From: Calothrix sp. NIES-4101
GTDB taxonomy: Bacteria > Cyanobacteriota > Cyanobacteriia > Cyanobacteriales > Nostocaceae
Direction of reading: 5' to 3'
NCBI GenBank assembly: GCA_004296455.1
Contig: AP018280.1
Span: forward strand, 1,488,001-1,552,000
Length of the DNA: 64,000 nt
The position numbers were made by a program, and so were the translations under genes. Numbering within the stretch: position 1 is the stretch's first letter; each line of letters starts with the position of its first letter. Shown piece after piece: positions 1 through 11,061 of this stretch. The notes beneath the pieces were generated by a model. That model made no database searches, was not told the DNA's origin, and saw only the letters and a program-made list of their open reading frames with translations.

Positions 1-1437
1 TTAATGGTAAGAAATATTACTGACCCCAACCAAACTGCTTTCACAGTAAGTATTGATGCGGGGCCGAATTTAGGTGTAAGTACGGGAATATCGGCAGAAG
101 ACCGTGCCCGAACTATCCAAGTAGCCCTCAATCCCCACACCAAACCAGAAGATTTACGTCGTCCCGGTCATATTTTCCCACTCCGCGCCAAAGATGGGGG
201 TGTCCTTAAACGTGCTGGGCATACGGAAGCTGCTGTGGATTTATCACGTTTGGCTGGGTTATATCCGGCGGGGGTGATTTGCGAAATTCAAAATCCGAAT
301 GGTTCGATGGCGAGGCTGCCGGAATTGATTGAGTATGCCAAGCGCCACAACCTGAAAATTATTAGCATTGCTGATTTGATTAGCTATCGGTTGAAATTTG
401 ACCGTTTAGTTGTCCGGGAAACTGTCACCAAATTACCCTCTAGCTTCGGTCAATTTGACATTTACGGCTATCGTTACACCCTGAATAACACCGAACACGT
501 GGCGATCGTTAAAGGCGACCCCAGCACGTTTAAGGATGAAGCTGTCATGGTGCGAGTACATTCCGAGTGTTTGACGGGTGATGCCTTGGGTTCATTGCGA
601 TGTGACTGTCGAATGCAACTCCAAGCGGCACTGAAAATGATTGAAACCGCAGGCAAAGGTATTGTTGTATACCTGCGGCAAGAAGGTCGTGGTATTGGTT
701 TAATCAACAAACTCAAAGCTTATTCTTTGCAGGATATGGGTTTGGATACGGTTGAGGCAAACGAACGCTTGGGTTTTCCTGCCGACCTGCGGGATTATGG
801 GATGGGGGCACAAATACTGACGGATTTAGGGGTACATCAAATACGTTTAATTACCAATAATCCACGTAAAATTGCTGGGTTAAAGGGATACGATTTAGAG
901 ATTGTCGATCGCGTACCGTTGTTGATTGAAGCCAATGACTACAATTCCTACTATTTGACGACAAAAGCGAAAAAGTTAGGTCACATGCTGCTACAAACTT
1001 ATTTGCTCACCGTCGCCATCCATTGGCAAGACGATCCCCAATGTGTCACCGACAGATACGATCGCTTAGAAAAATTAAGATTTTTAGCGAAAAGTCAACA
1101 TTTGCTATTGCAAGAAGAAGCGCGTCCAGTGGCGATCGCACTATTTGATAAGCCATCATTAACAGTACATCTCGGTTTTGACCAAGCTGGGATGGCAGAT
1201 GAAGATTGGTATGAGCAAAATGGTCATCCCTACAGACAAGTTGTGAGTCAGCTTCTCGATCAACTGGCGAATTTACCTTATATTGAAAGACTAGAATTTT
1301 TAGTCTCTCCAGGAAGTGATCCTTTAAGTAATTTACAAGTGCAATTAGATCGGTTGAGTTTTGATTTAAATCAGCAGCAACCTTCATCGATTTGTGATCA
1401 TTTGGCAACGCAGAAAATTTATAGTTTTACTAGGTAG
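1..1437 (+). CDS. ribBA: Bifunctional riboflavin biosynthesis protein RibBA (5' end outside window)
   Basis: The protein makes two riboflavin precursors: 3,4-dihydroxy-2-butanone 4-phosphate from ribulose 5-phosphate, and the pyrimidine intermediate from GTP. The reading frame is open at base 1 (codon TTA before the first ATG at 4), and the start of the DHBP synthase domain is missing, so the gene begins before the window. Counting from that ATG, the rest of DHBP synthase covers about residues 1-130 ([20 protein letters not shown]). GTP cyclohydrolase II follows, with zinc cysteines C189, C200 and C202 and the RQEGRGIGL motif at 225-233. About 140 residues after LGHML form a C-terminal extension that I associate with cyanobacterial RibBA. 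The visible catalytic residues are intact. Confidence 0.95.
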   Translation, partial: LMVRNITDPNQTAFTVSIDAGPNLGVSTGISAEDRARTIQVALNPHTKPEDLRRPGHIFPLRAKDGGVLKRAGHTEAAVDLSRLAGLYPAGVICEIQNPNGSMARLPELIEYAKRHNLKIISIADLISYRLKFDRLVVRETVTKLPSSFGQFDIYGYRYTLNNTEHVAIVKGDPSTFKDEAVMVRVHSECLTGDALGSLRCDCRMQLQAALKMIETAGKGIVVYLRQEGRGIGLINKLKAYSLQDMGLDTVEANERLGFPADLRDYGMGAQILTDLGVHQIRLITNNPRKIAGLKGYDLEIVDRVPLLIEANDYNSYYLTTKAKKLGHMLLQTYLLTVAIHWQDDPQCVTDRYDRLEKLRFLAKSQHLLLQEEARPVAIALFDKPSLTVHLGFDQAGMADEDWYEQNGHPYRQVVSQLLDQLANLPYIERLEFLVSPGSDPLSNLQVQLDRLSFDLNQQQPSSICDHLATQKIYSFTR

Positions 1438-1460
1438 AAGATAACAAGCTGGAATTTTTC

Positions 1461-1910
1461 ATGTTCACGGTTACTCAACGTCAATCTCCAAATCCAGATA
1501 TATCTGTGACTTTGACTTTAGCATTGACAGCAGAGGAAAGAACTCGTAGTCGCCATCGTTTTGAATCAGAAGATGGAAAGGTGGTCTTTTTACGTTTGCC
1601 GCGAGGTACGCTTTTACAAGATGGTGATATTTTGCAAGATGAAACAGGCGCTCATTTGATTCGGATTGTGGCAAAAGCGGAACCTGTTTTGACGGCGATC
1701 GCCAGTAATGAGTTAGATTTGTTACGTGCTGCATATCATTTGGGGAATCGTCACGTGCCTGTAGAAATTACTCCCCATTATCTGAGAATCTCTCCAGATA
1801 AAGTTTTGCAGACAATGCTGGAACAATTACATCTAGAAGTGGCAACAGAAATTTCTCCCTTTTACCCAGAAGCAGGTGCTTATGGACACCAACATCACCC
1901 TCACTCCTAG
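1461..1910 (+). CDS. ureE: Urease accessory protein UreE (nickel carrier)
   Basis: UreE is the nickel metallochaperone that hands Ni(II) to the urease maturation complex in the cytosol. The 149-residue protein has the family layout: an N-terminal peptide-binding-like half with [14 protein letters not shown], then a metal-binding half with YHLGNRHVP near residue 95. It ends in a short His-rich tail (GHQHHPHS), a minimal form of the nickel-binding tail seen in other UreE proteins. The gene overlaps the start of ureF by about 29 bases, which suggests translational coupling. ureABC are not in this window, so the accessory genes stand apart from the structural genes. Confidence 0.93.
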   Translation: MFTVTQRQSPNPDISVTLTLALTAEERTRSRHRFESEDGKVVFLRLPRGTLLQDGDILQDETGAHLIRIVAKAEPVLTAIASNELDLLRAAYHLGNRHVPVEITPHYLRISPDKVLQTMLEQLHLEVATEISPFYPEAGAYGHQHHPHS

Positions 1911-2574
1911 TCAGCTTTTATGGCTATTACAGTTAGTTAGCCCTGCCTTACCTGTGGGGGCATACAGTTATTCCGAGGGGTTAGAAACACTGGTGGAAAA
2001 TGGCGTAATTTCATCTGCCGATTCCCTCCAAAATTGGCTTGTTGCCGAATTACGTTATGGGGCAATTCGTCTGGAAATGGCGGTCATCGTGAGGGCGTAT
2101 GCAGCAGTACAAAACCGAGATTTTCAGGCTTTATCCGCTTGGAATTTGTGGTTATCGGCATTGCGGGAAACAGAAGAATTACGCCATTCTAGCTGGCAGA
2201 TGGGACGTTCACTCATGCAATTGCTGAGTAAATTACAGCCAGAAATTCAGTTGATTAGCGATCGCGTCGAGAATAATTGTAATTATTCTGTAGCGGTGGC
2301 GATCGCTGTAGCGGTTACAGATATTAACCTTGAAGCTGCGCTGTTGGGGTATTTACAGAGTTGGGCTAGTAATTTAATCACTGCTGGGGTAAAACTAATT
2401 CCCCTAGGACAAACCGCAGGACAGCAACTAATATTGGCACTACAACCATTATTCACTAGTGCGGTTGCAGAAATAATGGATTTAGATGACGATGATTTGA
2501 GTTGCTGTAGTTGGGGATTATCTCTGGCAAGTATGCAACATGAGGTATTGTATACGAGGTTGTTTCGGAGTTAG
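1882..2574 (+). CDS. ureF: Urease accessory protein UreF
   Basis: UreF joins UreG and UreD/H in the complex that loads nickel into apo-urease. The protein is all-helical and begins with the family signature [18 protein letters not shown] (about residues 16-33). The central [22 protein letters not shown] segment of the family is also recognisable. I chose the ATG at 1882; an in-frame GTG two codons earlier (1876) is an alternative, and both lie inside the 3' end of ureE. Length, about 230 residues, is normal. There is no urease structural gene next to it. Confidence 0.93.
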   Translation: MDTNITLTPSQLLWLLQLVSPALPVGAYSYSEGLETLVENGVISSADSLQNWLVAELRYGAIRLEMAVIVRAYAAVQNRDFQALSAWNLWLSALRETEELRHSSWQMGRSLMQLLSKLQPEIQLISDRVENNCNYSVAVAIAVAVTDINLEAALLGYLQSWASNLITAGVKLIPLGQTAGQQLILALQPLFTSAVAEIMDLDDDDLSCCSWGLSLASMQHEVLYTRLFRS

Positions 2575-2666
2575 GAACAAGTGCTGAGGTATCAGTTACG
2601 AATTAGGAATTATTTAACACCTATTGATAATTTAGAATTTAGACTTACAATTAAAAATTACCAATT

Positions 2667-3266
2667 ATGACATTTAGAGTTGGGGTTGCCGGACCTGTGG
2701 GTTCGGGGAAAACTGCCTTGGTTGATGCCTTATGTAAGGCAATGCGAAATCATTATAATTTGGCAGTGGTAACAAATGATATTTATACTCAGGAAGATGC
2801 TGAATATTTAGTGCGATCGCAAGCTTTGGCAAAAGAGCGTATTCTCGGTGTCGAGACTGGTGGATGTCCCCATACTGCGATTCGCGAAGATGCGTCCATG
2901 AATTTGGCGGCAATTGAACAGTTAGAAGCAAGTTTTTCTAACTTAGATTTGGTTTTTCTAGAGAGTGGCGGTGATAATTTAGCTGCTACCTTTAGTCCTG
3001 AGTTAGTCGATTTAACTATTTATGTTATAGATGTTGCCGCAGGTGATAAAATTCCCCGCAAGGGAGGCCCTGGAATCACAAAATCAGATTTATTAGTCAT
3101 CAATAAAATTGATTTAGCGCCCTATGTTGGTGCTGATTTAGGGATTATGGAACGCGATACCAAAAAAATGCGTCATCATAAGCCTTTTATTTTTACTAAT
3201 TTGAAAACTCGTCATGGATTAACTGACGTAATTCAATTTGTTTCTATGCACTTGGATAATTCTTAA
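2667..3266 (+). CDS. ureG: Urease accessory GTPase UreG
   Basis: UreG is the SIMIBI-class GTPase that drives nickel insertion into urease. All hallmarks are present in 199 residues: P-loop [10 protein letters not shown] near the N-terminus, [12 protein letters not shown], the metal-binding CPH triad in [17 protein letters not shown], the switch motif [15 protein letters not shown] and the guanine-specificity motif NKIDLAP. It lies 92 bp after ureF across an AT-rich spacer and is probably co-transcribed with ureEF. The ATG at 2667 puts the P-loop in its usual place. Confidence 0.96.
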   Translation: MTFRVGVAGPVGSGKTALVDALCKAMRNHYNLAVVTNDIYTQEDAEYLVRSQALAKERILGVETGGCPHTAIREDASMNLAAIEQLEASFSNLDLVFLESGGDNLAATFSPELVDLTIYVIDVAAGDKIPRKGGPGITKSDLLVINKIDLAPYVGADLGIMERDTKKMRHHKPFIFTNLKTRHGLTDVIQFVSMHLDNS

Positions 3267-3431
3267 TTAGACATGCGTATAGCAGAATTCAGAATTCAGT
3301 AGTCAGAAGTATTAGTTTTTTCTGCATAACTAAAAATAGTTGGTAATATACCCGCTATAATTCTTTGCTGCATAGATCAGAATTATATCTATACTCAATC
3401 TATATAATTTTAATCATTTTAACTAAAATAA

Positions 3432-5120
3432 ATGCTACAAGGATTTTTGCAAATTGGCCTAACCCTCTTGATTATCGCCGTCATTACCCCAATTTTGGGC
3501 AAATATATGGCGCGGGTATTTATGGGGCACAAAACAATTCTCGACCCTATTCTCAACCCTTGCGAGCGGATTATCTACATTTTGGCTGGGGTTGCCCGCC
3601 GTGAGAATATGAAGGTGGGGCAGTATCTATCCTCAGTGTTCTTCAGTAACCTACTTATCGGCGGTTTTGTTTATTTCATCTTAATTAGTCAGTCTTTTCT
3701 ACCTTTAAATCCCCATAAATTTGCTGCTTTACGTTGGGATATAGCACTACATACAACTATTTCATTTCTGACTAACACCGACCAACAGCATTATTCTGGA
3801 GAAACAGCATTAAGTTATTTTAGTCAAACTGCGGCATTAACATTTTTGATGTTTGTTTCGGCAGCGACTGGTTTGGCAGTGGGGATTGCCTTTATTCGTG
3901 GCTTGACAGGTAAACCTTTGGGAAATTTTTATATTGACTTAATGCGGGCAATCACAAGAATATTACTACCACTTTCAATTGTCGGTGCGATCGCACTCGT
4001 TTTTTTAGGTGTGCCCCAGACATTTGCACCAACTCTAGAAGTCAGAACCCTGGAAGGTGTAACCCAATATATTGCCAGGGGGCCAGTTGCATCCTTTGAG
4101 ATGATTAAACTATTAGGGGAAAATGGTGGCGGTTTTTTTGGTGTTAACTCCGCTCATCCCTTTGAAAATCCCAATGCTTTCTCAAATTTGCTCGAAATTA
4201 TCGCCATGGTTGCCATTCCATCGGCATTAATTTATACCTATGGGATATTTGCCGGGAATATTAAACAAGCTTGGCTGTTATTTTGGATGGTGTTTACCAT
4301 TTTCGTGGTGTTAGTTATCTTTGTTGCAATTGGTGAATATCAAGGCAATCCCATCGTCAATAACATTGTTGATCAGGAAATGCTCAATCTTGAAGGGAAA
4401 GAGGTTCGCTTCGGTTGGGCAGAAACAGCCCTATGGGCAGTGATGACAACTGCAACTATGTGCGGTGCTGTGAATGGAATGCAGGATTCATTAATGCCTC
4501 CTGGTGGATTTGCAACATTATTAAATATGTTCTTGCAAATCGTTTGGGGAGGACAAGGAACAGGAACAGCATATTTATTTATTTTCTTGATTTTAACGAT
4601 GTTTCTGACTGGGTTAATGGTGGGACGCACACCGGAATTTTTGGGACGTAAAATCGAAAAACGTCAAATTGTCCTTGCCAGCATTGTCTTATTAATTCAC
4701 CCTATCGCCGTATTACTACCTAGTGCCATTACACTTGCCTTCCCGAAAACACTTGCTGGTATTAGTAACCCAGGATTCCACGGTCTCACTCAAATAGTAT
4801 ATGAATATGCCTCAGCCAGTGCTAATAATGGTTCGGGCTTTGAGGGCTTAAACGATAATACCCTTTGGTGGAACCTCAGCACTGCTTGTAGTATTTTGAT
4901 TGGGCGTTATGTACCAATTATTGCCATCCTCTTGCTTGCCGACAGCATGGCCAAAAAACAACCAGTTCCCGAAACCCCCGGTACACTAAGAACCGATTCA
5001 TCCCTATTTATTAGCGTAACCGCAGGTGTTATTCTCATACTCGGAGTTTTAACGTTTTTCCCAGTTTTAGCACTAGGGCCAATTGCGGAAGGCTTTCAAC
5101 TTGCCGGGGGAATTAAATAA
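3432..5120 (+). CDS. kdpA: Potassium-transporting ATPase subunit KdpA
   Basis: KdpA is the K+-selective channel-like subunit of the high-affinity Kdp pump in the plasma membrane. The 562-residue protein has the expected ten or so membrane segments and the repeated pore-loop elements, including [32 protein letters not shown] and [15 protein letters not shown]. Length is normal for the family. It starts the operon kdpA-kdpB-kdpG-kdpC. The 165-bp AT-rich stretch before it probably holds the promoter, but I could not define boxes there. Confidence 0.97.
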   Translation: MLQGFLQIGLTLLIIAVITPILGKYMARVFMGHKTILDPILNPCERIIYILAGVARRENMKVGQYLSSVFFSNLLIGGFVYFILISQSFLPLNPHKFAALRWDIALHTTISFLTNTDQQHYSGETALSYFSQTAALTFLMFVSAATGLAVGIAFIRGLTGKPLGNFYIDLMRAITRILLPLSIVGAIALVFLGVPQTFAPTLEVRTLEGVTQYIARGPVASFEMIKLLGENGGGFFGVNSAHPFENPNAFSNLLEIIAMVAIPSALIYTYGIFAGNIKQAWLLFWMVFTIFVVLVIFVAIGEYQGNPIVNNIVDQEMLNLEGKEVRFGWAETALWAVMTTATMCGAVNGMQDSLMPPGGFATLLNMFLQIVWGGQGTGTAYLFIFLILTMFLTGLMVGRTPEFLGRKIEKRQIVLASIVLLIHPIAVLLPSAITLAFPKTLAGISNPGFHGLTQIVYEYASASANNGSGFEGLNDNTLWWNLSTACSILIGRYVPIIAILLLADSMAKKQPVPETPGTLRTDSSLFISVTAGVILILGVLTFFPVLALGPIAEGFQLAGGIK

Positions 5121-5227
5121 GGAAGTGGGGAACCCAAAGACGTGGAGATGGGAAAACAGGAAAATTTCTCCCTTATCCCCTTTACCCAATAGCCAATTCC
5201 CCATCATCATCCAATTCCCCAGACCTT

Positions 5228-7333
5228 ATGATTGACTCAAATAACACACCTCCATCTCGCCGTCAGCGCCCTCGTTCCAGCGATCGCCGTCCCTCCCAGA
5301 AACAAGCCAAAGTTAGTTACAAAGGTCTTTATAGCCGTGCTATTGGGGATGCCTTTGTTAAACTCAACCCTAAACTTGCCGTCCGTAATCCTGTCATGTT
5401 TTTGGTTTGGATAGGCACAATAATTACCTTGGTGCTGACAATTAACCCCTATTTATTTGGCCCAGTATCTGGCTACAATCTGCAACTTTTCAACGGCTCG
5501 ATTACTGCTATCCTATTTCTGACAGTGTTATTCGCCAACTTTGCGGAAGCGATCGCAGAAGGACGTGGGAAAGCCCAGGCAGATGCTCTGAGGTTAACGA
5601 AAGCAGAGACAATTGCTAAAAAACTTGCCCCCGATGGTTCCATTAGTGAAGTTCCTTCTACCACTCTTCGCCAAGGTGATATCGTCTATGTCAGCGCTGG
5701 CGATATTATTCCCGCCGATGGGGAAGTGACAATGGGAGTTGCTAGCGTTGATGAATCAGCGATAACTGGTGAATCAGCCCCAGTGTTAAAAGAATCTGGT
5801 TCTGATGTCTCAAGTTCCGTCACTGGGGGAACAAGAGTTATCTCCGATGAATTGATTATCCGGGTTATAGCCGATCCCGGTAAAGGCTTTATCGACAGAA
5901 TGATTGCCTTAGTTGAAGGGGCAGAACGCAGTAAAACCCCAAATGAAATTGCCTTGACGGTTTTGCTAGCGGTTCTCTCACTGGTATTTATGTTTGTGAT
6001 TGTGACATTGCCTGTATTTGCCAGCTATGTCAATAGCCCAATAAGTGTGCCTGTATTAATCGCCTTATTGGTAGCATTAATACCTACTACTATTGGTGGT
6101 TTGCTAAGTGCGATCGGGATTGCGGGGATGGATAGAGTTGCCCAATTTAACGTGATTGCCACCTCTGGACGTGCCGTAGAAGCTTGTGGGGACGTAAATA
6201 CCCTAGTTTTAGATAAAACCGGGACAATTACTCTTGGCAACCGATTAGCAGAGGAATTTTTACCCATCAATGGCCATGATATCCAGGAAATCGCGCAAGT
6301 ATCTATCTGGGCAAGTGTGTTTGATGATACTCCAGAAGGAAAATCAATTGTTCGTCTTGCCGAACGTTTGGGAGCATTTATAGATTTTGACACCAACTAT
6401 GCCGAAGGTATCGAATTTTCTGCGAGAACGCGGATGAGTGGTACCAACTTACCCGATGGTAGACAAGTGCGTAAAGGTTCTGTGGAAGCAATCAAAGGAT
6501 TTGTCCGTTCTCGAAGTGGACACAACTCTCCCGAACTTGATGCCGCATATGAAAGAGTATCTGAACAGGGAGGAACACCGCTTGCTGTTGCTTTGGATGG
6601 GGAAATTTATGGCGTAATTTATCTTAAAGATATCGTTAAACCGGGGATAAGAGACCGTTTTGAGCAACTACGACGGATGGGCGTAAAGACTGTGATGCTG
6701 ACGGGAGATAACAGTATTACTGCTTCAGTTATTGCTCGTGAGGCTGGAGTCGATGAATTTATTGCTGAAGCCACACCCGAAGACAAAATTGACGTGATTC
6801 AGCAGGAACAAGCGCAAGGTAAATTGGTAGCCATGACAGGCGACGGTACCAATGACGCGCCCGCGCTTGCCCAAGCTAATGTCGGAGTGGCAATGAATAC
6901 GGGAACACAAGCAGCAAAAGAAGCAGCGAATATGGTGGATTTAGATTCCGATCCTACTAAACTAATTGATATTGTTGGTATCGGTAAACAATTATTGATT
7001 ACTCGCGGTGCATTAACGACTTTTTCCATCGCTAACGATATTGCCAAATACTTTGCCATTATTCCCGTATTATTTACATCTGCGAATTTACAAGGATTAA
7101 ATATTATGCGGTTGACAAATACAAATTCAGCAGTATTATCGGCATTAATTTACAACGCTTTGATTATTCCCTTATTAATTCCCTTAGCATTAAAAGGAGT
7201 ACGATTTAGACCTCTGACAGCGAATCAATTATTACAGCGTAATATTTTAGTTTATGGTTTAGGAGGTGTGATTGCCCCATTTATCGCCATTAAATTTATT
7301 GACTTAATCATAACTGCGATCGGTTGGGTTTAA
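5228..7333 (+). CDS. kdpB: Potassium-transporting P-type ATPase subunit KdpB
   Basis: KdpB is the ATP-hydrolysing subunit of the Kdp potassium pump. The 701 residues carry all P-type ATPase signatures: the TGES actuator motif (ITGESAPV), the phosphorylation motif DKTGTIT, the nucleotide-binding [10 protein letters not shown], and the hinge motifs TGDNSITA and [10 protein letters not shown]. The N-terminus has a basic, Arg/Ser-rich stretch of about 30 residues ([13 protein letters not shown]) before the first membrane helices. It follows kdpA after a 107-bp spacer rich in short CAATTCCCCA-like words. Confidence 0.97.
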   Translation: MIDSNNTPPSRRQRPRSSDRRPSQKQAKVSYKGLYSRAIGDAFVKLNPKLAVRNPVMFLVWIGTIITLVLTINPYLFGPVSGYNLQLFNGSITAILFLTVLFANFAEAIAEGRGKAQADALRLTKAETIAKKLAPDGSISEVPSTTLRQGDIVYVSAGDIIPADGEVTMGVASVDESAITGESAPVLKESGSDVSSSVTGGTRVISDELIIRVIADPGKGFIDRMIALVEGAERSKTPNEIALTVLLAVLSLVFMFVIVTLPVFASYVNSPISVPVLIALLVALIPTTIGGLLSAIGIAGMDRVAQFNVIATSGRAVEACGDVNTLVLDKTGTITLGNRLAEEFLPINGHDIQEIAQVSIWASVFDDTPEGKSIVRLAERLGAFIDFDTNYAEGIEFSARTRMSGTNLPDGRQVRKGSVEAIKGFVRSRSGHNSPELDAAYERVSEQGGTPLAVALDGEIYGVIYLKDIVKPGIRDRFEQLRRMGVKTVMLTGDNSITASVIAREAGVDEFIAEATPEDKIDVIQQEQAQGKLVAMTGDGTNDAPALAQANVGVAMNTGTQAAKEAANMVDLDSDPTKLIDIVGIGKQLLITRGALTTFSIANDIAKYFAIIPVLFTSANLQGLNIMRLTNTNSAVLSALIYNALIIPLLIPLALKGVRFRPLTANQLLQRNILVYGLGGVIAPFIAIKFIDLIITAIGWV

Positions 7334-7384
7334 TTAATTTTTGCTTCTAGATTTATTTTGTTGATCAATTGAGGAAACTAACTG

Positions 7385-7636
7385 ATGCTGAATAAGTTTA
7401 CAAAATATCAAAGTAGGGCATTTATCTTCAAGATTGTGCAAAGCTTCCGTAGCAAAAAATTACCATTAATCATCTTTTTGGGAGTCAGCCTAAATATTAT
7501 TTTTCTACCCATTGTCTATGCCGCAACAGATAAAATTGAACCTCGCCATACCTATGCGATCGCAGGTTTAAGTATTATCATATTGGGAATCATAGTTTAT
7601 TTATTTGATGTCATATTTAGACCAGAAAGATATTAA
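7385..7636 (+). CDS. kdpG: KdpG-type small Kdp subunit with KdpF-like C-terminus
   Basis: This 83-residue membrane protein sits between kdpB and kdpC, the position of the cyanobacterium-specific kdpG known from Anabaena kdp operons. It has two hydrophobic segments: LPLIIFLGVSLNIIFLPIVY at about 27-46 and GLSIIILGIIVYLFDVIF at about 62-79. The second segment plus the ending RPERY closely resembles KdpF, the tiny accessory subunit that stabilises KdpABC in other bacteria. I therefore infer that it acts as a KdpF equivalent with an added N-terminal helix. GAGGAAAC ahead of the ATG is a good ribosome-binding site. Confidence 0.85.
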   Translation: MLNKFTKYQSRAFIFKIVQSFRSKKLPLIIFLGVSLNIIFLPIVYAATDKIEPRHTYAIAGLSIIILGIIVYLFDVIFRPERY

Positions 7637-7821
7637 TATTTTATAGGATATTTTATGATTTAGTTTGTGCAAATTTATTGATTAATATATTGGGTACTAG
7701 GCAACAGAATATGCATAATTTCTCAACTTTAATTTAATAAATATATTATTGATAATAATTATTTTGACCATTACTATTTATCAAGATTAATTTTTAGTTT
7801 TACCCTTGTTCTACTTATCCC

Positions 7822-8421
7822 ATGTTACGAAATATTCTGAAAGCTATCCGCATCAGCATAGTATTGTGGTTGCTCACAGCTATCATATACCCACTACTTA
7901 TATTTGGTGTTGGACAATTACCATTTCTCAAAGAAAAAGCCAACGGTAGCATTGTCTCCAACTTACAAAATCAACCATATGGTTCAACACTAATTGGTCA
8001 AGTATTCACATCAGATAAATACTTTCATTCTCGCCCCAGTACAGTACGTTATAGTCAAGGAAAACAAGGAAAACCAACAGGAATATCAGGCGCGAGTAAT
8101 CTTGCACCTACGAACCCAAAATTAATCAATCGTGTTATCGAAACTGCCAACCAATTGCGCGATGAAAATTTACAACCCACAGCAGATTTAATTTACACTT
8201 CTGCTTCCGGTTTAGACCCCCATATTTCGATTAAGTCAGCTAGAATTCAACTGGAAAGAGTTGCTCGTGCCCGTAACATCAAACAAGAAGAAATAATTCC
8301 ACTCATCAATAGATTTACAGACAGTAGATTTTTAGGTATTTTTGGCGAACCAGGTGTCAATGTCTTGAAATTAAATTACACCTTAGATTTGAATGAATTT
8401 AACCGCAAGCAAAATCAGTAA
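7822..8421 (+). CDS. kdpC: Potassium-transporting ATPase subunit KdpC
   Basis: KdpC is the single-span accessory subunit needed for assembly and high K+ affinity of Kdp. The 199-residue protein has one N-terminal membrane helix (about residues 12-33) and a periplasmic domain with family motifs: GSTLIGQVFTSDKYFHSRPS, SGASNLAPTNPKL and SASGLDPHISIKSA. It follows kdpG after a 185-bp AT-rich gap, so it may have its own promoter or depend on readthrough. No kdpD or kdpE follows; the next gene is anmK. Confidence 0.96.
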   Translation: MLRNILKAIRISIVLWLLTAIIYPLLIFGVGQLPFLKEKANGSIVSNLQNQPYGSTLIGQVFTSDKYFHSRPSTVRYSQGKQGKPTGISGASNLAPTNPKLINRVIETANQLRDENLQPTADLIYTSASGLDPHISIKSARIQLERVARARNIKQEEIIPLINRFTDSRFLGIFGEPGVNVLKLNYTLDLNEFNRKQNQ

Positions 8422-8508
8422 TTTCACAAATTCATAGATTCTCTTTTCTGAGTAATTAGATACCTGTGACTATAAAATCATCACTTTAACTAATCCCAAA
8501 TCTGAATA

Positions 8509-9699
8509 ATGGTGCGTGTAATTGGTTTAATGAGCGGTACATCCGTCGATGGTATTGATGCTGCATTAGTAGAAATTTCCGGCAAAGATTTAGATATTAA
8601 AATCGAATTAATTGCTGCCCAAACCTATCCATATCCACCCAAATTGCGGGAAAAGATTTTATTGGTATGTGCAGGTGAAGAAATATCGATGCAGGAATTT
8701 GCAGAATTAGATGATGCGATCGCATTTGCTTTTGCAGATGCTGCTCAATGTATCCAAATTGACAATCAAGCAAGTCAAAAAAGAGCTATCCTCATTGGTT
8801 CTCATGGGCAAACTGTGTATCATCGTCCACCTGCATCTCTGGATTATGGAGACATCAAGAATTCCACTTCCTCCCTTGGTTATAGCCTCCAACTCGGTCG
8901 TGGAGAATTAATTGCCCATCTCACTAAGACAACAACCATCAGTAATTTCCGTAATGCTGATATTGCCGCAGGCGGTCAAGGAGCACCACTAGTACCTCGT
9001 ATAGATGCTGCACTATTGAGTCATCCTCAAGAAACACGATGTATCCAAAACATAGGCGGCATTAGTAATGTTGCTTACCTGCCAGCCCGACAAGGCGACT
9101 GGCTGGAAAAAATACGTGGTTGGGATACTGGGCCAGGTAACAGTTTACTCGACTTAGCAGTCTATCAATTAAGTAATGGAGCCAAAACATACGACGAAAA
9201 TGGTGACTGGGCTGCTAGCGGCAATATTTGTCACACTTTAGTAGAAGAGTGGTTGCAGCACGAATATTTCCAGACACCACCGCCAAAATCAACCGGAAGG
9301 GAATTATTCGGAGTTGATTACCTAAAGCAATGCTTTGCAGATGCAGCAAAATACCAACTCAGTCCAGCTCACTTTTTAGCAACCCTTACGGAATTAACAG
9401 CAGCATCAATAGTAGAAAATTATCGTTTGTTTCTACCTCAACTACCACAAAGAGTTCTTTTATGTGGGGGTGGTAGTCGCAACCTCTATTTACAAAATAG
9501 ATTGCGATCGCGATTAGGTGAAGTACCAGTAACAACCACCGATGAATTTGGTTTAAATGCCGATTTTAAAGAAGCGATCGCTTTTGCAGTCTTAGCATAT
9601 TGGCGGCAAATGGGAAATCCTGGGAATTTGCCCTCGGCAACAGGTGCCAATCAGGAAGTGCTGTTAGGTGAGATTTATCAATATATTAGTGCTAATTAG
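8509..9699 (+). CDS. anmK: Anhydro-N-acetylmuramic acid kinase
   Basis: AnmK phosphorylates and opens 1,6-anhydro-MurNAc released during peptidoglycan turnover, giving MurNAc 6-phosphate for recycling. The 396 residues start with the signature [17 protein letters not shown] and contain [32 protein letters not shown] and [11 protein letters not shown], all typical of this ASKHA-fold family. Length is normal. It lies 87 bp after kdpC with no functional link that I can see. Confidence 0.95.
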   Translation: MVRVIGLMSGTSVDGIDAALVEISGKDLDIKIELIAAQTYPYPPKLREKILLVCAGEEISMQEFAELDDAIAFAFADAAQCIQIDNQASQKRAILIGSHGQTVYHRPPASLDYGDIKNSTSSLGYSLQLGRGELIAHLTKTTTISNFRNADIAAGGQGAPLVPRIDAALLSHPQETRCIQNIGGISNVAYLPARQGDWLEKIRGWDTGPGNSLLDLAVYQLSNGAKTYDENGDWAASGNICHTLVEEWLQHEYFQTPPPKSTGRELFGVDYLKQCFADAAKYQLSPAHFLATLTELTAASIVENYRLFLPQLPQRVLLCGGGSRNLYLQNRLRSRLGEVPVTTTDEFGLNADFKEAIAFAVLAYWRQMGNPGNLPSATGANQEVLLGEIYQYISAN

Positions 9700-9831
9700 C
9701 CATCAACCAAATCTAAATAGCTGTGGCTATACTGTACATATTCACCGCCAGACATGTTGCAAATTTATCTCTCACATTTCTCTTTGGTCTAGGCGGTTTG
9801 TGAGTGAGGTAAAAACTTAGAAGGTGGGCAG

Positions 9832-10323
9832 GTGGGACACTCTTTTTTACTCGAACCTGGACGTTGGACTTTACAGGGTAGCTGGTTGGAACGTAATGCA
9901 ATGCCAATTAATGTCAAAGGTATGACATTGGTTGCTTGGCATCGTGACAACTGGTTTACGATGGCTACTAAACTCATATTTCCAGGAAGCGAGATGTCAT
10001 CAGGTACGCGCGATCGCCCAGAAATTGCTTTACAGTACAAAGGTCGGCTTGATGATGGGGAACGCCATTACTCATTTTTGCTCCAGCACAATCAGTTAGG
10101 ACAAATCGAAGGTGAAGGCTGGATTGGACCGGAAACTATTGTCCAACGTTATTGGGTAATTGGTACAAAGGATACTTCTCAAGCCGAAAATCGTCAGCGT
10201 CGTAGTGGCTTTGAAACTCTACAACGCCTTGATCGTGATACTTATCTTTTGACTAGTGGCATTCTTTCAGGTCATTTTCTCTCCAGCACTATGGAGGCAA
10301 AATTGGAACGTCAAGCAATGTAA
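9832..10323 (+). CDS. Conserved cyanobacterial protein of unknown function
   Basis: I recognise the opening HSFLLEPGRWTLQGSWLER and the RDNWFTM, EGEGWIGP and IVQRYWV segments as a protein type found across cyanobacteria, but I know of no function. The sequence suggests a soluble beta-rich fold (many W, Y, F and G residues, no signal peptide or membrane segment), perhaps a lipocalin- or FABP-like barrel. The start is GTG at 9832; no ATG is available after the in-frame stop at 9805-9807 that would keep the conserved beginning. It stands alone between anmK and the broken kinase gene. Confidence 0.75.
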   Translation: MGHSFLLEPGRWTLQGSWLERNAMPINVKGMTLVAWHRDNWFTMATKLIFPGSEMSSGTRDRPEIALQYKGRLDDGERHYSFLLQHNQLGQIEGEGWIGPETIVQRYWVIGTKDTSQAENRQRRSGFETLQRLDRDTYLLTSGILSGHFLSSTMEAKLERQAM

Positions 10324-10714
10324 TTCATACTCAATCAAATAGTTTGAGATTTTTGGATGTGACATTACCACATGGGTAATTTTCTTATGATTAAATACGT
10401 AATTTTACGGTGTTTCATCTCTTTATCGAGCGATGCTGCTTCTGCTATTTAATCTGGGAATAATAAGTTTAGAAGTCATGTTTTCCATATATTACATTTT
10501 CGGATAGCTTCGTGGAAGTGGCTATTGCCATCGACATCCGCAAGTTAATCCAAAACCTAAAATTTAAATTTAAAATCTCGAAAAGATTGGAGTCAAAGTT
10601 TTTATGTCGGACCCCAACATTGGTCGCTTACTCGGCAAACGCTACCAGCTTCAGGAATTGATTGGTACTGGAGCAATGGGACGAGTTTATCGTGCAAAGG
10701 ACATCTTGTTGGGA

Positions 10715-10722
10715 GGCGTACC
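10715..10722. repeat. Left copy of the 8-bp target-site duplication
   Basis: GGCGTACC lies directly before the left end of the insertion sequence and is repeated at 12402-12409 directly after the right end. Keeping one copy restores the kinase reading frame (G-G-V-P-V-A-V-K). Confidence 0.95.
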
Positions 10723-10804
10723 TAGGCTGTTGACTTTGTTGGTTTTAAGGCACCATTGCTTCATACAATAATAGTGTCGTTAATACTTAGCACATTCAAA
10801 GCCC

Positions 10805-11056
10805 ATGCAGGAGTTTAAAAGCCCAGTTAGTAGATTAGCACGTTTGTTTCAGAAAGGTCGAGATAACTGGAAAGAAAAAGCACTATTAAAACAAAAAAAG
10901 ATTAGAGCCTTAGAAATCAAGGTTAGAGATCTATTAGATTCAAGAGAAGAATGGAAAAATCGCGCGTTGATGGCAGAGTCAAAACTAAAAGAGTTAAACA
11001 TTGAAGGAGATTTAGACGAAAAAAAGAGGAAATTCAAGTCGAAGCAGAAATCATAG
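10805..11056 (+). CDS. Transposase upstream frame (orfA) of the insertion sequence
   Basis: These 83 residues are very basic and predicted to be helical or coiled-coil (RALEIKVRDLLDSREEWKNR), with no DDE residues. The frame reaches a run of seven A at 11019-11025. The next frame (-1) stays open from there into the 433-residue catalytic part without a stop: K-K-E-E-I-Q-V-E-A-E-I-I-E-A-M-E-L. I therefore read this as the N-terminal, DNA-binding or multimerising part of a 519-residue transposase made by -1 frameshifting. If no frameshift occurs, an 83-residue protein alone is produced. Confidence 0.75.
   Translation: MQEFKSPVSRLARLFQKGRDNWKEKALLKQKKIRALEIKVRDLLDSREEWKNRALMAESKLKELNIEGDLDEKKRKFKSKQKS
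11004..11026 (+). promoter_or_regulatory. Programmed -1 ribosomal frameshift signal (SD-like element plus slippery heptamer)
   Basis: In the orfA frame the heptamer A AAA AAG sits at 11020-11026, the classic bacterial -1 slippery site. A Shine-Dalgarno-like AAGGAG at 11004-11009 lies 10 bases upstream, the spacing known to stimulate frameshifting in dnaX-type signals. Slipping back one base moves the ribosome from orfA into the frame of the catalytic transposase part. I did not identify a strong downstream hairpin. Confidence 0.72.
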
Positions 11057-11061
11057 AAGCT

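Noticed and set aside
4373-4651. Frames on both strands inside kdpA
   Set aside because: Shadows of the kdpA coding sequence with no independent motifs.
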